A model generated the notes under the pieces. It did no database searches. It was not told the DNA's origin and saw nothing but the letters and a program-made list of their open reading frames with translations. Source: Modestobacter altitudinis (lineage in GTDB: Bacteria > Actinomycetota > Actinomycetes > Mycobacteriales > Geodermatophilaceae). From it: DNA of 64,000 bases. The stretch lies in assembly GCF_005930475.1 (NCBI RefSeq), contig NZ_SJEW01000004.1:99302-163301 (forward strand), read 5' to 3'. Within the stretch, counting starts at the first letter, position 1. Each line of letters starts with the position of its first letter. Shown piece by piece: positions 1 to 8,566 of the stretch. Position numbers and translations under genes: made by a program.

Positions 1-669
1 GCCCTGGTCCTGGGTCCAGGTCACCGTGGTGCCCGTGGCCGGGAAGCTGCCCTCGACCTGCAGGCCTGGTGCGGTGATGCCGGCCGCGGCGAAGGCGCTG
101 CCGCTGTCGAGCTGGCGCCGGAGGTCGAGCAGCCCGTCGGTGGCGCTCATCGTGGTGAACCGCTCGTGGGCGGTCTTGTCGACCGGGCCGCCCTGCACCC
201 GCAGCCGGTAGGTGGTGGCAGGGGCGAGCTGCTCGGCCGGGTGGGCGTAGAGCGTGTTCGTGGCCGGGTCCCACACGACCCGGTCCACGCCGGTGCGCCA
301 ACCGCCGTGCGCCGCTGTGACGGTGATCCGCGCGGCTGCCGCGGCCGGGTCCACCGGACCGCTGAACTGCACCGCGATGCGCGGGTCGAGGTCGAAGCCG
401 TCGAGCTGGTCGAGCTCCTGGACCAGGCCGCAGCTCACCGGGGCACCGCAGTCGGTGGCCGGCAGCGCGACCCGGCGGCCGGTCAGCTGGCCGGGGTCGG
501 CGACGGTGAGGTCGTCGCTGGGGAAGACGGAGAGCGGGACGGCCTTGCCGGGACCGGGGCCCGGGCCCGGGTGGGCGAGGGCCGAGGGTGCGCCGGCGGC
601 GAAGCCGGTGGTGAGGGCGAGCGTGCCCACCAGGGCAGCGGTCGACCGTCGCCAGGACAGTGGCGTCAC
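1..669 (-). CDS. Secreted protein with lipase-type N-terminal region, C-terminus outside window
   Basis: A minus-strand frame stays open for 223 codons from a GTG at 669 to the window edge, so the C-terminus is missing. The start is preceded by a GGAGAT ribosome site. Residues 1-32 form a signal peptide: Arg at 7-8, a hydrophobic core, then an AxA-type site near 'SALAHP'. The mature part has the pattern FPSDDLTV...GRRVALP, two cysteines near residues 74-80, then a segment resembling a bacterial Ig-like (Big_5) domain. I recall this arrangement at the N-terminus of secreted alpha/beta-hydrolase (lipase) proteins of actinobacteria, but the catalytic domain would lie outside the window, so the enzyme call is inference. 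It is divergent from the cupin gene. Confidence 0.6.
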   Translation of the reverse strand, partial: MTPLSWRRSTAALVGTLALTTGFAAGAPSALAHPGPGPGPGKAVPLSVFPSDDLTVADPGQLTGRRVALPATDCGAPVSCGLVQELDQLDGFDLDPRIAVQFSGPVDPAAAAARITVTAAHGGWRTGVDRVVWDPATNTLYAHPAEQLAPATTYRLRVQGGPVDKTAHERFTTMSATDGLLDLRRQLDSGSAFAAAGITAPGLQVEGSFPATGTTVTWTQDQG

Positions 670-750
670 GGGATCTCCAGTGATCGGGGCCATCTGTCTA
701 GCCCGGGGTGACCCGGCTCACAACTCGCACCCAGGGTGGGAGGGTGCGCC

Positions 751-1209
751 ATGACCTACCTGCCCGACCCGGCGACCCTCTCCCGGCGCGACGACCAGCC
801 CATCGCCGGGCGTACCCGGTTCGTCGCCACCGGCGCCCAGACCCGCGGTGACTTCGGCTTGTTCGAGGTCACCATGTCGCCGGGCGGCGGCGGACCGGGC
901 CCGCACCTGCACCGGACGTTCAGCGAGTCCTTCGTCGTCCTGGAGGGGTCGCTCGCCGTGCTGTCCGGGGACCAGTGGACGACGGCGGGCGTGGGTGACC
1001 TGGTGTACGTGCCGCGGTCCGGGGTGCACGCCTTCCGGGCGGCCGGTCCGGACGTCGGGGCGCGGTTCCTGATCCTCTTCACCCCGGGGATCCCGAGGGA
1101 GCACTACTTCCGGGGTCTGCTCGAGCTGCACGCCGGCGACCGGACCCCGAGCACCGAGGAGATCGACGCCTTCGCCCTGCACCACGACCAGCTGAACCTG
1201 CGCGATTGA
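751..1209 (+). CDS. Small single-domain cupin protein
   Basis: This encodes 152 residues with one cupin barrel. The metal-binding motif is visible as HLHRTFSESFVVLEG (HxH, then Glu near residue 56), followed by the second conserved block PRSGVHAFRAAG with another His. ATG at 751 is chosen over the in-frame GTG at 736 because GGGAGGG at 738-744 lies 6 nt before the ATG. Single-domain cupins of this size bind a metal ion and include dioxygenases, isomerases and small-molecule sensors. The substrate cannot be read from the sequence. The gene converges on the HNH lipoprotein gene, with the two stops 1 nt apart, so it is probably monocistronic. Confidence 0.8.
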   Translation: MTYLPDPATLSRRDDQPIAGRTRFVATGAQTRGDFGLFEVTMSPGGGGPGPHLHRTFSESFVVLEGSLAVLSGDQWTTAGVGDLVYVPRSGVHAFRAAGPDVGARFLILFTPGIPREHYFRGLLELHAGDRTPSTEEIDAFALHHDQLNLRD

Positions 1210-1210
1210 A

Positions 1211-2095
1211 TCACTCGCAGGCGACGCCGTCCCCGTCGCCGTCCATGCTGTCGGACCACCCGGGGTCGCCGCGGTGCAGTGGTGCGGCGCCGGCGGTCCT
1301 CGCGGCGGCGCAGTCGGCGTAGCCGGCCGGGGCCGGCGTTCCCGCGGGGACGTCGGCGGGGGTCGCGGCCACCGGAGTCGGGACGCGCTCACCGGGGCAG
1401 CCGTCGAGGACGCCGGCGATCGCGTCGTGCTCGGCCTCGGTGACCCAGAGCCCGTAGCTGGCCTTCACCGCCACCTGACGCGCCACGTAGGCGCAGCGGT
1501 AGCCGCGCTCGGGGGGCAGCCAGGTGGCCGCGTCGCCGTCGCCCTTCTGCCGGTTGGCGGAGTAGTCGACGGCGAGCAGGTTGAGCGGGTCGTTGGCCAG
1601 CGCGGTGCGCCGGGCCTCGTCCCAGCGGTCAGCACCGGTCTGCCACGCGTCGCTGAGCGCGACCACGTGGTCGATGTCGACGCTGCTTCCGTCGCCCTTG
1701 ACGAAGGCGATGGTCTGCCCGGTGTAGGGGTCGGCCAGGGTGCCGCTGACGACGACGCAGTCGCGGGTGCCGGACCTGAAGGCCTCGCCGGTCAGGTCAC
1801 GGGCGAGGACGTCGTTGCGGGTGTCGCAGCCGTTGCGGTCGACGTCGGCCCACTGCGGGCCGAACTGGTCGCGGTCGTACCCGGTCTTCGGCGCCCGGCC
1901 CTTGACCGCCAGGGTGGCGAGCACGTCGGCTGCGGTCTGCCCGTCGGCCGGTGCGCTGGTCTCTGCCTGCTGCGCGGCCTCCGAGACGGCGTCGGCCGGG
2001 GCGTCGGCGGGCGTGGTGGTGCCCAGCTGGCCGGGCTCGCAGGCCGCGGTGCCGAGCACGGCCAGCACGGCCAGTGCAGCGAAGCGGTGTTTCAC
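1211..2095 (-). CDS. Secreted lipoprotein HNH nuclease (DUF1524-like) with excalibur domain
   Basis: This encodes 294 residues. The N-terminus is a lipoprotein signal with TAAC as lipobox (Cys19). The central domain (about 70-225) is of the GmrSD/DUF1524 HNH type: the DIDHVVALSDAW motif carries the catalytic His, and NDPLNLLAVDYSANRQKGD is the Asn and second-half block of the His-Me finger. The C-terminus (about 255-294) is an excalibur calcium-binding module ending in DxDGDGVACE. The expected role is an extracellular or cell-surface nuclease, perhaps for nutrient DNA or competition. Four cysteines in the catalytic region could form disulfides. The start codon is GTG (GTG AAA CAC). It reads away from the Pro/Glu-rich gene and is not in an operon. 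Confidence 0.82.
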   Translation of the reverse strand: MKHRFAALAVLAVLGTAACEPGQLGTTTPADAPADAVSEAAQQAETSAPADGQTAADVLATLAVKGRAPKTGYDRDQFGPQWADVDRNGCDTRNDVLARDLTGEAFRSGTRDCVVVSGTLADPYTGQTIAFVKGDGSSVDIDHVVALSDAWQTGADRWDEARRTALANDPLNLLAVDYSANRQKGDGDAATWLPPERGYRCAYVARQVAVKASYGLWVTEAEHDAIAGVLDGCPGERVPTPVAATPADVPAGTPAPAGYADCAAARTAGAAPLHRGDPGWSDSMDGDGDGVACE

Positions 2096-2102
2096 GTGGA
2101 GC
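2089..2102. promoter_or_regulatory. Degenerate parS-like palindrome
   Basis: GTTTCACGTGGAGC differs at two positions from the GTTCCACGTGGAAC palindrome found four times further on. It overlaps the start codon of the HNH lipoprotein gene. It may be a weak ParB site or chance similarity. Confidence 0.25.
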
Positions 2103-2174
2103 CCCCGGGGACGTCGGTGCCCCGACGCTAGGCGCGGGACCGCCCCTCCCCGGGGACCTCACCGGACGTGTCGC

Positions 2175-2795
<621 letters not shown>

Positions 2796-3072
2796 GAGGC
2801 GACTCCCAGGTAGGAACAGTGCGGTCTCGTATCCGTCGGTCGCCCGCAGGCCGTCCTTGAGCCGTGTCGCCCGATCAGGCGACGCCGCGGGGCGTCAAGC
2901 CCGGGCGCGGAGGCGGACGTCCCGGACGATCGCCGTCGTCGCTCGGTGAGAGTTCATGCCGGCGAACGCCCGACCGCAGCCGCACCCACCGTCCGGGTCC
3001 TGCCGGTCGACCCGGCAGACGTCCTCCAGGAAGACGAACTCCCCTTCGCTGGCGGTACCGGGGTGTGACAGA

Positions 3073-5679
3073 TCAGCTCGCCATGTCCACGAAACGTGAG
3101 TAGTGGCCCTGGAAAGCGACCGTCACATTGGCAGTCGGACCATTACGGTGCTTCACCAACATGATGTCGGCCTCACCTGCGCGAGGCGATTCCTTCTCGT
3201 ACATGTCCTCGCGGTGGATCATCATCACCATGTCCGCGTCCTGTTCGATCGAGCCCGATTCGCGGAGGTCGGAGAGCATCGGCTTCTTGTCCTGCCGTTG
3301 TTCTGAACCGCGATTCAGCTGACTCATCGCGATGACAGGCAGTTCCAGTTCCTTGGCCAGCAGCTTCAGCGCACGGGAGAACTCCGAGACCTCCTGCTGG
3401 CGGCTCTCGACCTTCTTGCCCGAGGTCATCAGCTGGAGGTAGTCGATGACGATCAGCTTGAGGTCGTTGCGCTGCTTGAGCCGCCGCGCCTTGGCCCGGA
3501 TCTCCATCATCGTCATGTTCGGTGAGTCGTCGATGTAGAGCGGGGCGTCGGCGATCTCGCCCATCCGGCGGGCCAGCTTGGACCAGTCCTCGTCCGACAG
3601 CGAGCCGGCGCGCATGTGGTGCAGCGGCACCTTCGCCTCGGCCGACAGCAGACGCATGGTGATCTCGTGCTTGCTCATCTCGAGCGAGAAGATCGCCGCC
3701 GGCATGTGGTGCCTCACGGACGCGGATCGTGCGATGTCCAGGCCGAGCGTCGAGTTGTGGGTCGGGATGAAGCTGCGACCGGCGAGGAAGAGGTGGTCCG
3801 CGGCCTCGACCTGGATGCACCGCACCGGCACGCTGGCGATGGGCCGGACCTGGGTGACGAAGCGGACTCCCCGCGCGGTGAACGTGCGGGCACCGCGCTC
3901 CTTGTGCAGCAGCTTCTTGCGCTCGAGCCGGAAGACCTCGTCGTCGGTGCTGAAGGTCAGGGTGAAGCAGGTCGAGGACGCCTCGCTGCGGCCGGGCACC
4001 CGCTTGCGGCTCATCCGCACGCGGTGGCCCAGGCCGGCGATCAGCTCGCGGACGTCCTCGGCGAGCCGCTGGTTGGTGACGGCGAACTGCACGACGCCGT
4101 TGGGCGCCACCGTGCCGTCGGTGTCGAGCAGGCCGGCCAGCAGCGCCCGCCGCTGGACGACCGAGGCGCGCAGGTAGCTGGTGGGGATGTGCTTGTCACC
4201 GAGCACGCCGAGCGAGCGCAGCAGGCCGGTGACGGTGCCGTGGTCGGCCCGGCAGGTGGCGCACTGCGCCAGGCCGGCGGAGGGCCCACCGCAGTCGGGG
4301 CACGTGGCGCTGCGGCCGATCCCGCCGGCGGCGCGGAGCTTCGCACCGCACGTCCTGCCGCAGGTCTGCACCTGCGAGGTCTGCGGCACGAAGAGCTCGC
4401 CGCACATCGGGCAGGGCCGGGCGGTGACCGACTCCCGGGCGGGCAGCCGCAGCACGTAGCGGAGCTCGGCCGACGTGTGCTCCACGACCAGGCCCTCGGC
4501 CTCGATGTAGGCCGCGATCTCCGGGTCGGCGCTGGTGAAGTAGGCGGTGGCGGACGTGCCGTCGCCGAGCCAGACACCCAGCGCGTACGGCGGCAGCGGC
4601 AGCGTCGCGTCCGGGAGGTCGAGCGGGGCGGCGTTGGTGACCGAGTGGTTGAGCCGGGCGTCCGCGGTCTCGCAGCGGACCGTCCGGGCCAGCTCCTTTG
4701 TGGTGTGCACGGCGGCGGTGACCCGGGGAGCCCCACCACGCACCCGCGCCTCCTGGGCGGCGCGGCGGCTGGCCCGGGTGTCGGTGAGCCACTGGTGCTG
4801 GGCGTCGGCGACGATCACCGAGCCGTCGGAGAAGTGCACCTCGTAGCAGGGCCGGCCGGTCATCACCTCGGTCGCGGCGACCACGGTGGTGGGCCGGCCG
4901 TCGGCGCCGATGACCTGGTCGCCGACCACGACCTCGCCCATCGTCGTCCAGCCCGACGGCGTGGCCACCGGGGTGTCGAGCGCCAACGCCTTGCCCACGC
5001 CAGGGCGCGCCGCGATGACGACCATCTGACCGGACTGCAGGCCGTTGGTGAGCTCGTCGAGGTCGCGGATGCCGGTCGGGACGCCGCGGGCGGTGCCGCC
5101 GCGGGAGGCGATCGCGTCCAGCTCGTCCATGGTGGGCTGCAGGACGTCGGCGAGGCGGGAGTAGTCCTCGCTCATCCGCTTCTCGGTGACGTCGTAGATC
5201 TCCTGCTGGGCCCGGTCGACGATGTCGTCGACGTCGCCCTTGCCGCCCGCGGCGCCGTAGCCGAGCTGGACCACCCGGGTGCCGGCCTCGACCAGCCGCC
5301 GCAGCACGGCCTGCTCAGCGACGATCGCGGCGTAGTAGCCGGCGTTCGCCGCGGTGGGTGTGGAGGCGATCAGCGTGTGCAGGTAGACCGCGCCGCCCAT
5401 CTTGGACAGCTGGTCGGTGCGGTTCAGCTCGGCGGCGACGGTGATCGCGTCGGCGGGCTCGCCGCGCCCGTAGAGGTCGAGGATGACGTCGAAGACCACC
5501 TGGTGCGCCGGCCGGTAGAAGTCGGGACCGGCCAGGACCTCCACCACGTCGGCGATGGCGTCCTTGCTCATCAGCATGCCGCCGAGGACGGACTGCTCGG
5601 CAGCGACGTCCTGAGGGGGCTGCCGGTCGTACTCCGGAGCTGCGGCCCTCGGCCTGCTGATGTCGTCGACGACCGCCAC
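3073..5679 (-). CDS. dnaB: Replicative DNA helicase DnaB, containing an intein
   Basis: The precursor has 868 residues. Removing the intein (231-642) leaves a 456-residue hexameric DnaB helicase, a normal length. The N-terminal DnaB domain covers about 20-170 (PPQDVAAEQSVLGGML). The RecA-like domain starts near 185 with the Walker A motif ARPGVGK split from S by the intein. Walker B is in LIVIDYLQLM, and the DnaB-typical SQLNRGSEQR and DLRESGSIEQDAD blocks are present. GTG at 5679 is chosen because AGGGGA sits about 8 nt upstream and the family signature begins soon after; longer in-frame extensions have no family similarity. It unwinds DNA at the fork. A LexA-type box lies 32 bp upstream, so SOS control is possible. 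It lies downstream of the rpsF operon but is separated by a terminator. Confidence 0.97.
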   Translation of the reverse strand: MAVVDDISRPRAAAPEYDRQPPQDVAAEQSVLGGMLMSKDAIADVVEVLAGPDFYRPAHQVVFDVILDLYGRGEPADAITVAAELNRTDQLSKMGGAVYLHTLIASTPTAANAGYYAAIVAEQAVLRRLVEAGTRVVQLGYGAAGGKGDVDDIVDRAQQEIYDVTEKRMSEDYSRLADVLQPTMDELDAIASRGGTARGVPTGIRDLDELTNGLQSGQMVVIAARPGVGKALALDTPVATPSGWTTMGEVVVGDQVIGADGRPTTVVAATEVMTGRPCYEVHFSDGSVIVADAQHQWLTDTRASRRAAQEARVRGGAPRVTAAVHTTKELARTVRCETADARLNHSVTNAAPLDLPDATLPLPPYALGVWLGDGTSATAYFTSADPEIAAYIEAEGLVVEHTSAELRYVLRLPARESVTARPCPMCGELFVPQTSQVQTCGRTCGAKLRAAGGIGRSATCPDCGGPSAGLAQCATCRADHGTVTGLLRSLGVLGDKHIPTSYLRASVVQRRALLAGLLDTDGTVAPNGVVQFAVTNQRLAEDVRELIAGLGHRVRMSRKRVPGRSEASSTCFTLTFSTDDEVFRLERKKLLHKERGARTFTARGVRFVTQVRPIASVPVRCIQVEAADHLFLAGRSFIPTHNSTLGLDIARSASVRHHMPAAIFSLEMSKHEITMRLLSAEAKVPLHHMRAGSLSDEDWSKLARRMGEIADAPLYIDDSPNMTMMEIRAKARRLKQRNDLKLIVIDYLQLMTSGKKVESRQQEVSEFSRALKLLAKELELPVIAMSQLNRGSEQRQDKKPMLSDLRESGSIEQDADMVMMIHREDMYEKESPRAGEADIMLVKHRNGPTANVTVAFQGHYSRFVDMAS
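3754..4989 (-). other. DnaB intein with class 3 (WCT) features, LAGLIDADG motifs and zinc ribbons
   Basis: This is 412 residues in frame inside dnaB, between GVGK and STLG of the P-loop. The first residue is Ala rather than Cys or Ser (ALALDTPVATPSGW). The last residues are FIPTHN, followed by Ser+1. Trp67 in the block B region (HQW), Cys391 in block F (VRCIQV) and Thr410 in block G (THN) make the WCT triplet that defines class 3 inteins, which use the block F Cys instead of residue 1. Two LAGLIDADG-type motifs are present: LGVWLGDG (Asp143) and LAGLLDTDG (Asp291), both keeping the acidic residue. Between them lie eight cysteines (193, 196, 210, 214, 230, 233, 243, 246) in two zinc-ribbon-like sets. 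Confidence 0.92.
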
Positions 5680-6037
5680 GCTGATGTCCCCTTGCTCTTC
5701 GCGCACAGTTCGAACAACTGTTCGCACAACAGCTACCACCGGGCGCTGACAGTTCGCGCCCGGCGGTGGCTGGGGATGACGGTAGGAACCGGGGAGGGGG
5801 TCCGTCCAACACCGCTGTGCACGCCGATCTGCACAACTTGTGGACAAGTCGGTGGACAGAGCGGGTCACCGTGTGGAGACGGCGGGGGACGCACGCCCGT
5901 CGTGTCGCCGCCACCCGCCCGTCACCTGCGATCAGGCCAGTCCCAGGGTGTGGACAGGAGAAAGTCGGCCCGTCGTCGACGATCCGCACGCCCGGGCGTG
6001 TCGCGCAGTCCCCGCAGGTCACACGCGTCACGCAACG
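5680..6037. promoter_or_regulatory. Gene-free dnaB upstream region with LexA-type box and DnaA box
   Basis: No convincing gene is seen here. CGAACAACTGTTCG at 5711-5724 matches the actinobacterial LexA pattern CGAAC-N4-GTTCG exactly and lies 32 bp before the dnaB start. At 5839-5847 the minus strand reads TTGTCCACA, a perfect actinobacterial DnaA box, inside a small inverted repeat (ACTTGT/ACAAGT). These suggest that dnaB expression is tied to DNA damage and to DnaA level. Neither is proven by sequence alone. Confidence 0.6.
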
Positions 6038-6077
6038 CCACGAGGGGCGCCGGACCGGAGTCCGACGCCCCTCGTGG
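6038..6077 (-). terminator. Hairpin terminator of the rpsF-rplI operon
   Basis: A 12-bp perfect stem (CCACGAGGGGCG / CGCCCCTCGTGG) with an inner 5-bp stem (CGGAC/GTCCG) lies 14 nt after the rplI stop. There is no U tract, as is common for actinobacterial terminators. Confidence 0.8.
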
Positions 6078-6091
6078 GGACCTGCTGTGGT

Positions 6092-6547
6092 TCAGCCGGC
6101 GACGACGTCCAGGGTGACCGGGACGGAGACCTCCGGGTGGACCCGCACCGTGACGGTGTGGGTGCCGACGCTCTTGATGCTGCTGGGCAGCTCGATCCGG
6201 CGACGGTCGAGCTCCGGGCCGCCGGCGGCGGTGACCGCAGCGGCGACGTCGGCGGTGGTGATCCGCCCGAAGAGGCGGCCACCGTCACCCGAGCGGGCGG
6301 GCAGCGTCACGGTGAGACCGGACAGGCGGGCGGCGATCGACTGCGCCTCCTCGAGGGAGCGCACGTCGCGGGCCGCACGGGCCCGGCGCAGGGCGGTGAC
6401 CTGCTTCTCGGCACCCCGGGTGGCCACGATGGCCAGCCCGCGGGGCAGGAGGTAGTTGCGGGCGTACCCGCCCTTCACCTCGACGGTGTCCCCGGCGGAA
6501 CCGAGGCCGGTGACCTCCTGGGTCAGGATCAGCTTCGATGCACTCAT
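6092..6547 (-). CDS. rplI: 50S ribosomal protein bL9
   Basis: This encodes 151 residues. The N-terminal L9 domain has the signature of the family ([21 protein letters not shown], then [13 protein letters not shown]), followed by the long connecting helix and the C-terminal RNA-binding domain ending in [12 protein letters not shown]. The protein binds 23S rRNA at the base of the L1 stalk region. It is the last gene of the rpsF-ssb-rpsR-rplI operon, with only 2 nt between the rpsR stop and its start, so translation is probably coupled. A strong hairpin follows. Length and motifs are normal. Confidence 0.97.
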   Translation of the reverse strand: MSASKLILTQEVTGLGSAGDTVEVKGGYARNYLLPRGLAIVATRGAEKQVTALRRARAARDVRSLEEAQSIAARLSGLTVTLPARSGDGGRLFGRITTADVAAAVTAAGGPELDRRRIELPSSIKSVGTHTVTVRVHPEVSVPVTLDVVAG

Positions 6548-6549
6548 GA

Positions 6550-6786
6550 TCAGCGCGCCGTCGAGGTGTAGGGCAGCAGTGCCATCTCGCGGCTGTTCTT
6601 CACGGCCACGGCGACGTCACGCTGGTGCTGGCTGCAGTTGCCGCTGACGCGGCGGGCACGGATCTTGCCGCGGTCGGAGATGAACTTCCGCAGCAGGGTC
6701 GTGTCCTTGTAGTCGATGTAGGTCGCCTTGTCCTTGCAGAACTGGCAGACCTTCTTCTTGACCTTGCGGATGGGGGGCTTGGGCAC
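6550..6786 (-). CDS. rpsR: 30S ribosomal protein bS18
   Basis: This encodes 78 residues. It has the S18 core ([20 protein letters not shown], then [30 protein letters not shown]). Cys14, Cys17 and Cys52 (CQFC in the N-terminal part and a third Cys in GNCSQHQ) mark it as a zinc-binding C+ type bS18 rather than a zinc-free C- paralogue. It pairs with bS6 on the 30S platform and is co-transcribed with rpsF and ssb. The spacing to ssb upstream is 21 nt. The C+ form is usually the one expressed when zinc is sufficient. Confidence 0.96.
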   Translation of the reverse strand: MPKPPIRKVKKKVCQFCKDKATYIDYKDTTLLRKFISDRGKIRARRVSGNCSQHQRDVAVAVKNSREMALLPYTSTAR

Positions 6787-6807
6787 CGGGATCTCCAGTA
6801 ACAGGTA

Positions 6808-7305
6808 TCAGAAAGGGGGTTCGTCGGAGGACGCCGGCGGGGTCGACCAGGGGTCGCTGGCACCGCCACCGGAGAAGCCGCCACCGCCGCCACCGCCGTT
6901 GCCGCCGCCGAACCCACCGCCGCCGCCGCCACCCTCGCTGCGGGCAGCGCGGGTGACCTTGGCCGTGGCGTAGCGGAGCGAGGGGCCGATCTCGTCGACC
7001 TCGAGCTCGATGACGGTGCGCTTCTCGCCTTCCTTCGTGTCGAAGGAACGCTGCTTGAGGCGACCGGAGACGATGACCCGCGACCCGCGGGTGAGCGACT
7101 CAGCGACGTTCTCCGCCGCCTGACGCCACACGTTGCACCGGAGGAACAGTGCCTCGCCGTCCTTCCACTCCTGCGACTGACGGTCGAAGGTGCGGGGCGT
7201 CGAGGCCACGGTGAAGTTGGCGACGGCGGCGCCGGACGGCGTGAACCGCAGCTCCGGGTCGGCCGTCAGGTTGCCGATGACGGTGATGACGGTCTCGCCG
7301 GCCAT
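6808..7305 (-). CDS. ssb: Single-stranded DNA-binding protein
   Basis: This encodes 165 residues from ATG at 7305; a longer in-frame reading is not supported because the OB fold begins at once ([21 protein letters not shown]). The OB fold covers 1-110 and includes [27 protein letters not shown] Gly-rich linker (about 125-150) with long Gly runs follows. The C-terminus ends in SSDEPPF, the acidic DxxPF-type tip that recruits replication and repair partners. The start is 2 nt after the rpsF stop, so it is translationally coupled. It coats single-stranded DNA at forks and in repair. Confidence 0.97.
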   Translation of the reverse strand: MAGETVITVIGNLTADPELRFTPSGAAVANFTVASTPRTFDRQSQEWKDGEALFLRCNVWRQAAENVAESLTRGSRVIVSGRLKQRSFDTKEGEKRTVIELEVDEIGPSLRYATAKVTRAARSEGGGGGGGFGGGNGGGGGGGFSGGGASDPWSTPPASSDEPPF

Positions 7306-7307
7306 GG

Positions 7308-7595
7308 TCAGTGCGCCTCGGGCCGCATCAGCTTGGTGCGCAGGACCGACTCGTTGAGGTTGAGCTGACGGTCCAGCTCGGCCACCGCGGCGGGCTCGGC
7401 GCTGATGTCGACGATGGCGTAGATGCCCTCGACGTTCTTCTTGATCTCGTAGGACAGCCGGCGGCGGCCCCAGATCTCGGTCTTGACGGTGCCACCGGAG
7501 TTGGTGACGACGGTCAGGAAACGGTCCAGGCTGGGAGCGATGGTCCGCTCCTCGAGCTCGGGATCGAGGATGATCATCAGTTCGTAGTGACGCAC
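7308..7595 (-). CDS. rpsF: 30S ribosomal protein bS6
   Basis: This encodes 95 residues starting with GTG at 7595 ([18 protein letters not shown], the standard bS6 N-terminus). GGAGG lies upstream at a spacing of about 11. The family block [21 protein letters not shown] is present. It is the first gene of the rpsF-ssb-rpsR-rplI operon. The leader between the predicted -10 box near 7720 and the start is about 110 nt. In other bacteria the S6:S18 pair can bind its own leader RNA; I did not find a clear S6:S18 leader motif here, so autoregulation is only a possibility. Confidence 0.96.
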   Translation of the reverse strand: MRHYELMIILDPELEERTIAPSLDRFLTVVTNSGGTVKTEIWGRRRLSYEIKKNVEGIYAIVDISAEPAAVAELDRQLNLNESVLRTKLMRPEAH

Positions 7596-7717
7596 GGAGA
7601 ACCCCACCTCCTCTGGTCTCGGCGGCCGCAGTACATCTGCAGCAGGAGGGTCGTACACGCGTCGCACGCCCCGGCGACGACCCGCGGGAGCGGGGTCGGA
7701 CGGGACACGCACCCCCG

Positions 7718-7723
7718 AGGCTA
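7718..7723 (-). promoter_or_regulatory. Predicted -10 box for the rpsF operon
   Basis: TAGCCT on the minus strand in the divergent gap between rpsF and the endonuclease IV gene. It fits the TANNNT -10 of actinobacterial housekeeping promoters and leaves a leader of roughly 110 nt. Confidence 0.45.
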
Positions 7724-7737
7724 CCAGCGGCGGTGGG

Positions 7738-7743
7738 TAGGGT
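7738..7743 (+). promoter_or_regulatory. Predicted -10 box for nfo (leaderless type)
   Basis: TAGGGT ends 7 nt before the GTG start at 7751, the spacing expected when transcription starts at the first base of the start codon. Confidence 0.5.
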
Positions 7744-7750
7744 CGCGCGG

Positions 7751-8566
7751 GTGGCTGACCAGCTGATCGGCGTGCACGTCGGACCGGGCTTGACCGAGGA
7801 CAACGAGCTCGACGCGGGCGGTCCGCTGGCCCGGGCCGCGGAGATGGACGCCGACGCCGTCCAGGTGTTCCTGGCCGACCCGCAGGGCTGGAAGGCACCG
7901 AAGCCCCGCCCGGACGCCGAGGCGCTGCTCGCCTCCGACGTCGCCGTCTTCGTGCACGCGCCCTACGTGCTCAACGTGGCCTCCACCAACAACCGGATCC
8001 GCATACCCAGCCGCAAGCTGCTCGGCCAGCACGCGGCCGCCTCCGCCGCCGTCGGCGCGCGGGGCATGGTGGTGCACGGCGGGCACGTGCTGGGCAAGGA
8101 CGACCCGGCCACCGGCGTCGACAACTGGCGCAAGACCTTCGCCCGGCAGGCCGAGGACGGCGGCTTCGGCCTCCCGGTGCTCATCGAGAACACCGCCGGC
8201 GGGGACGGCGCGATGGCCCGCGAACTCGACGCGGTCGCCCGGCTCTGGGAGGCCGTCGGCGAGTTCGGTGCCGGCTTCGTGCTCGACACCTGCCACGCCT
8301 GGTGCGCCGGCTGGGACCTGACCCGGGTGGTGGACGACGTCCGGGCGATCACCGGGCGGATCGACCTGGTGCACCTCAACAACAGCCGTGACCCCGCCGG
8401 CTCAGGCCGGGACCGGCACGCCCCGCTGGGCGCGGGGGAGATCCCGCTGGAGCTGCTGCTCGGCGTCGCCCGCGCGGCCGGCGCCCCGGTCGTGCTGGAG
8501 ACCCCCGGCGACGCGGCCGGTCACGCCGAGGAGATCACGCTGCTGCGCGAGGCCCTCGCCGGCTGA
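7751..8566 (+). CDS. nfo: Deoxyribonuclease IV (AP endonuclease)
   Basis: This encodes 271 residues in a TIM-barrel AP-endonuclease 2 family. Metal ligands of the three-zinc site are visible: MVVHGGHV (His), VLIENTAGG (Glu), VLDTCHAW (Asp and His), LVHLNNS (His), RDRHAPLG (Asp and His) and LETPG (Glu). It cuts DNA 5' to abasic sites in base excision repair. GTG at 7751 is preferred: it gives the family-typical start ([10 protein letters not shown]) and a -10 box lies 7 nt upstream, with no ribosome site, suggesting a leaderless mRNA. Its 3' end overlaps the convergent glycosyltransferase gene by 46 bp. As far as I recall it is not part of this interval in mycobacteria. Confidence 0.92.
   Translation: MADQLIGVHVGPGLTEDNELDAGGPLARAAEMDADAVQVFLADPQGWKAPKPRPDAEALLASDVAVFVHAPYVLNVASTNNRIRIPSRKLLGQHAAASAAVGARGMVVHGGHVLGKDDPATGVDNWRKTFARQAEDGGFGLPVLIENTAGGDGAMARELDAVARLWEAVGEFGAGFVLDTCHAWCAGWDLTRVVDDVRAITGRIDLVHLNNSRDPAGSGRDRHAPLGAGEIPLELLLGVARAAGAPVVLETPGDAAGHAEEITLLREALAG

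Noticed and set aside
1659..1676. Another CCACGTGG palindrome (GACCACGTGGTC) as parS
   Set aside because: Outside the CACGTG core it does not match the GTTCC/GGAAC flanks shared by the four good sites.
3000..3018. Small 7-bp hairpin downstream of dnaB as a terminator
   Set aside because: The stem is short and such pairs are frequent by chance in GC-rich DNA; not strong enough to list.
5315..6031. A 238-codon minus-strand frame covering the dnaB upstream region
   Set aside because: It overlaps dnaB in another frame and its unique part has no domain, no ribosome site and covers the LexA and DnaA boxes.
3616..6117. 833-codon frame antisense to dnaB
   Set aside because: Shadow of dnaB; no ribosome site or domain.
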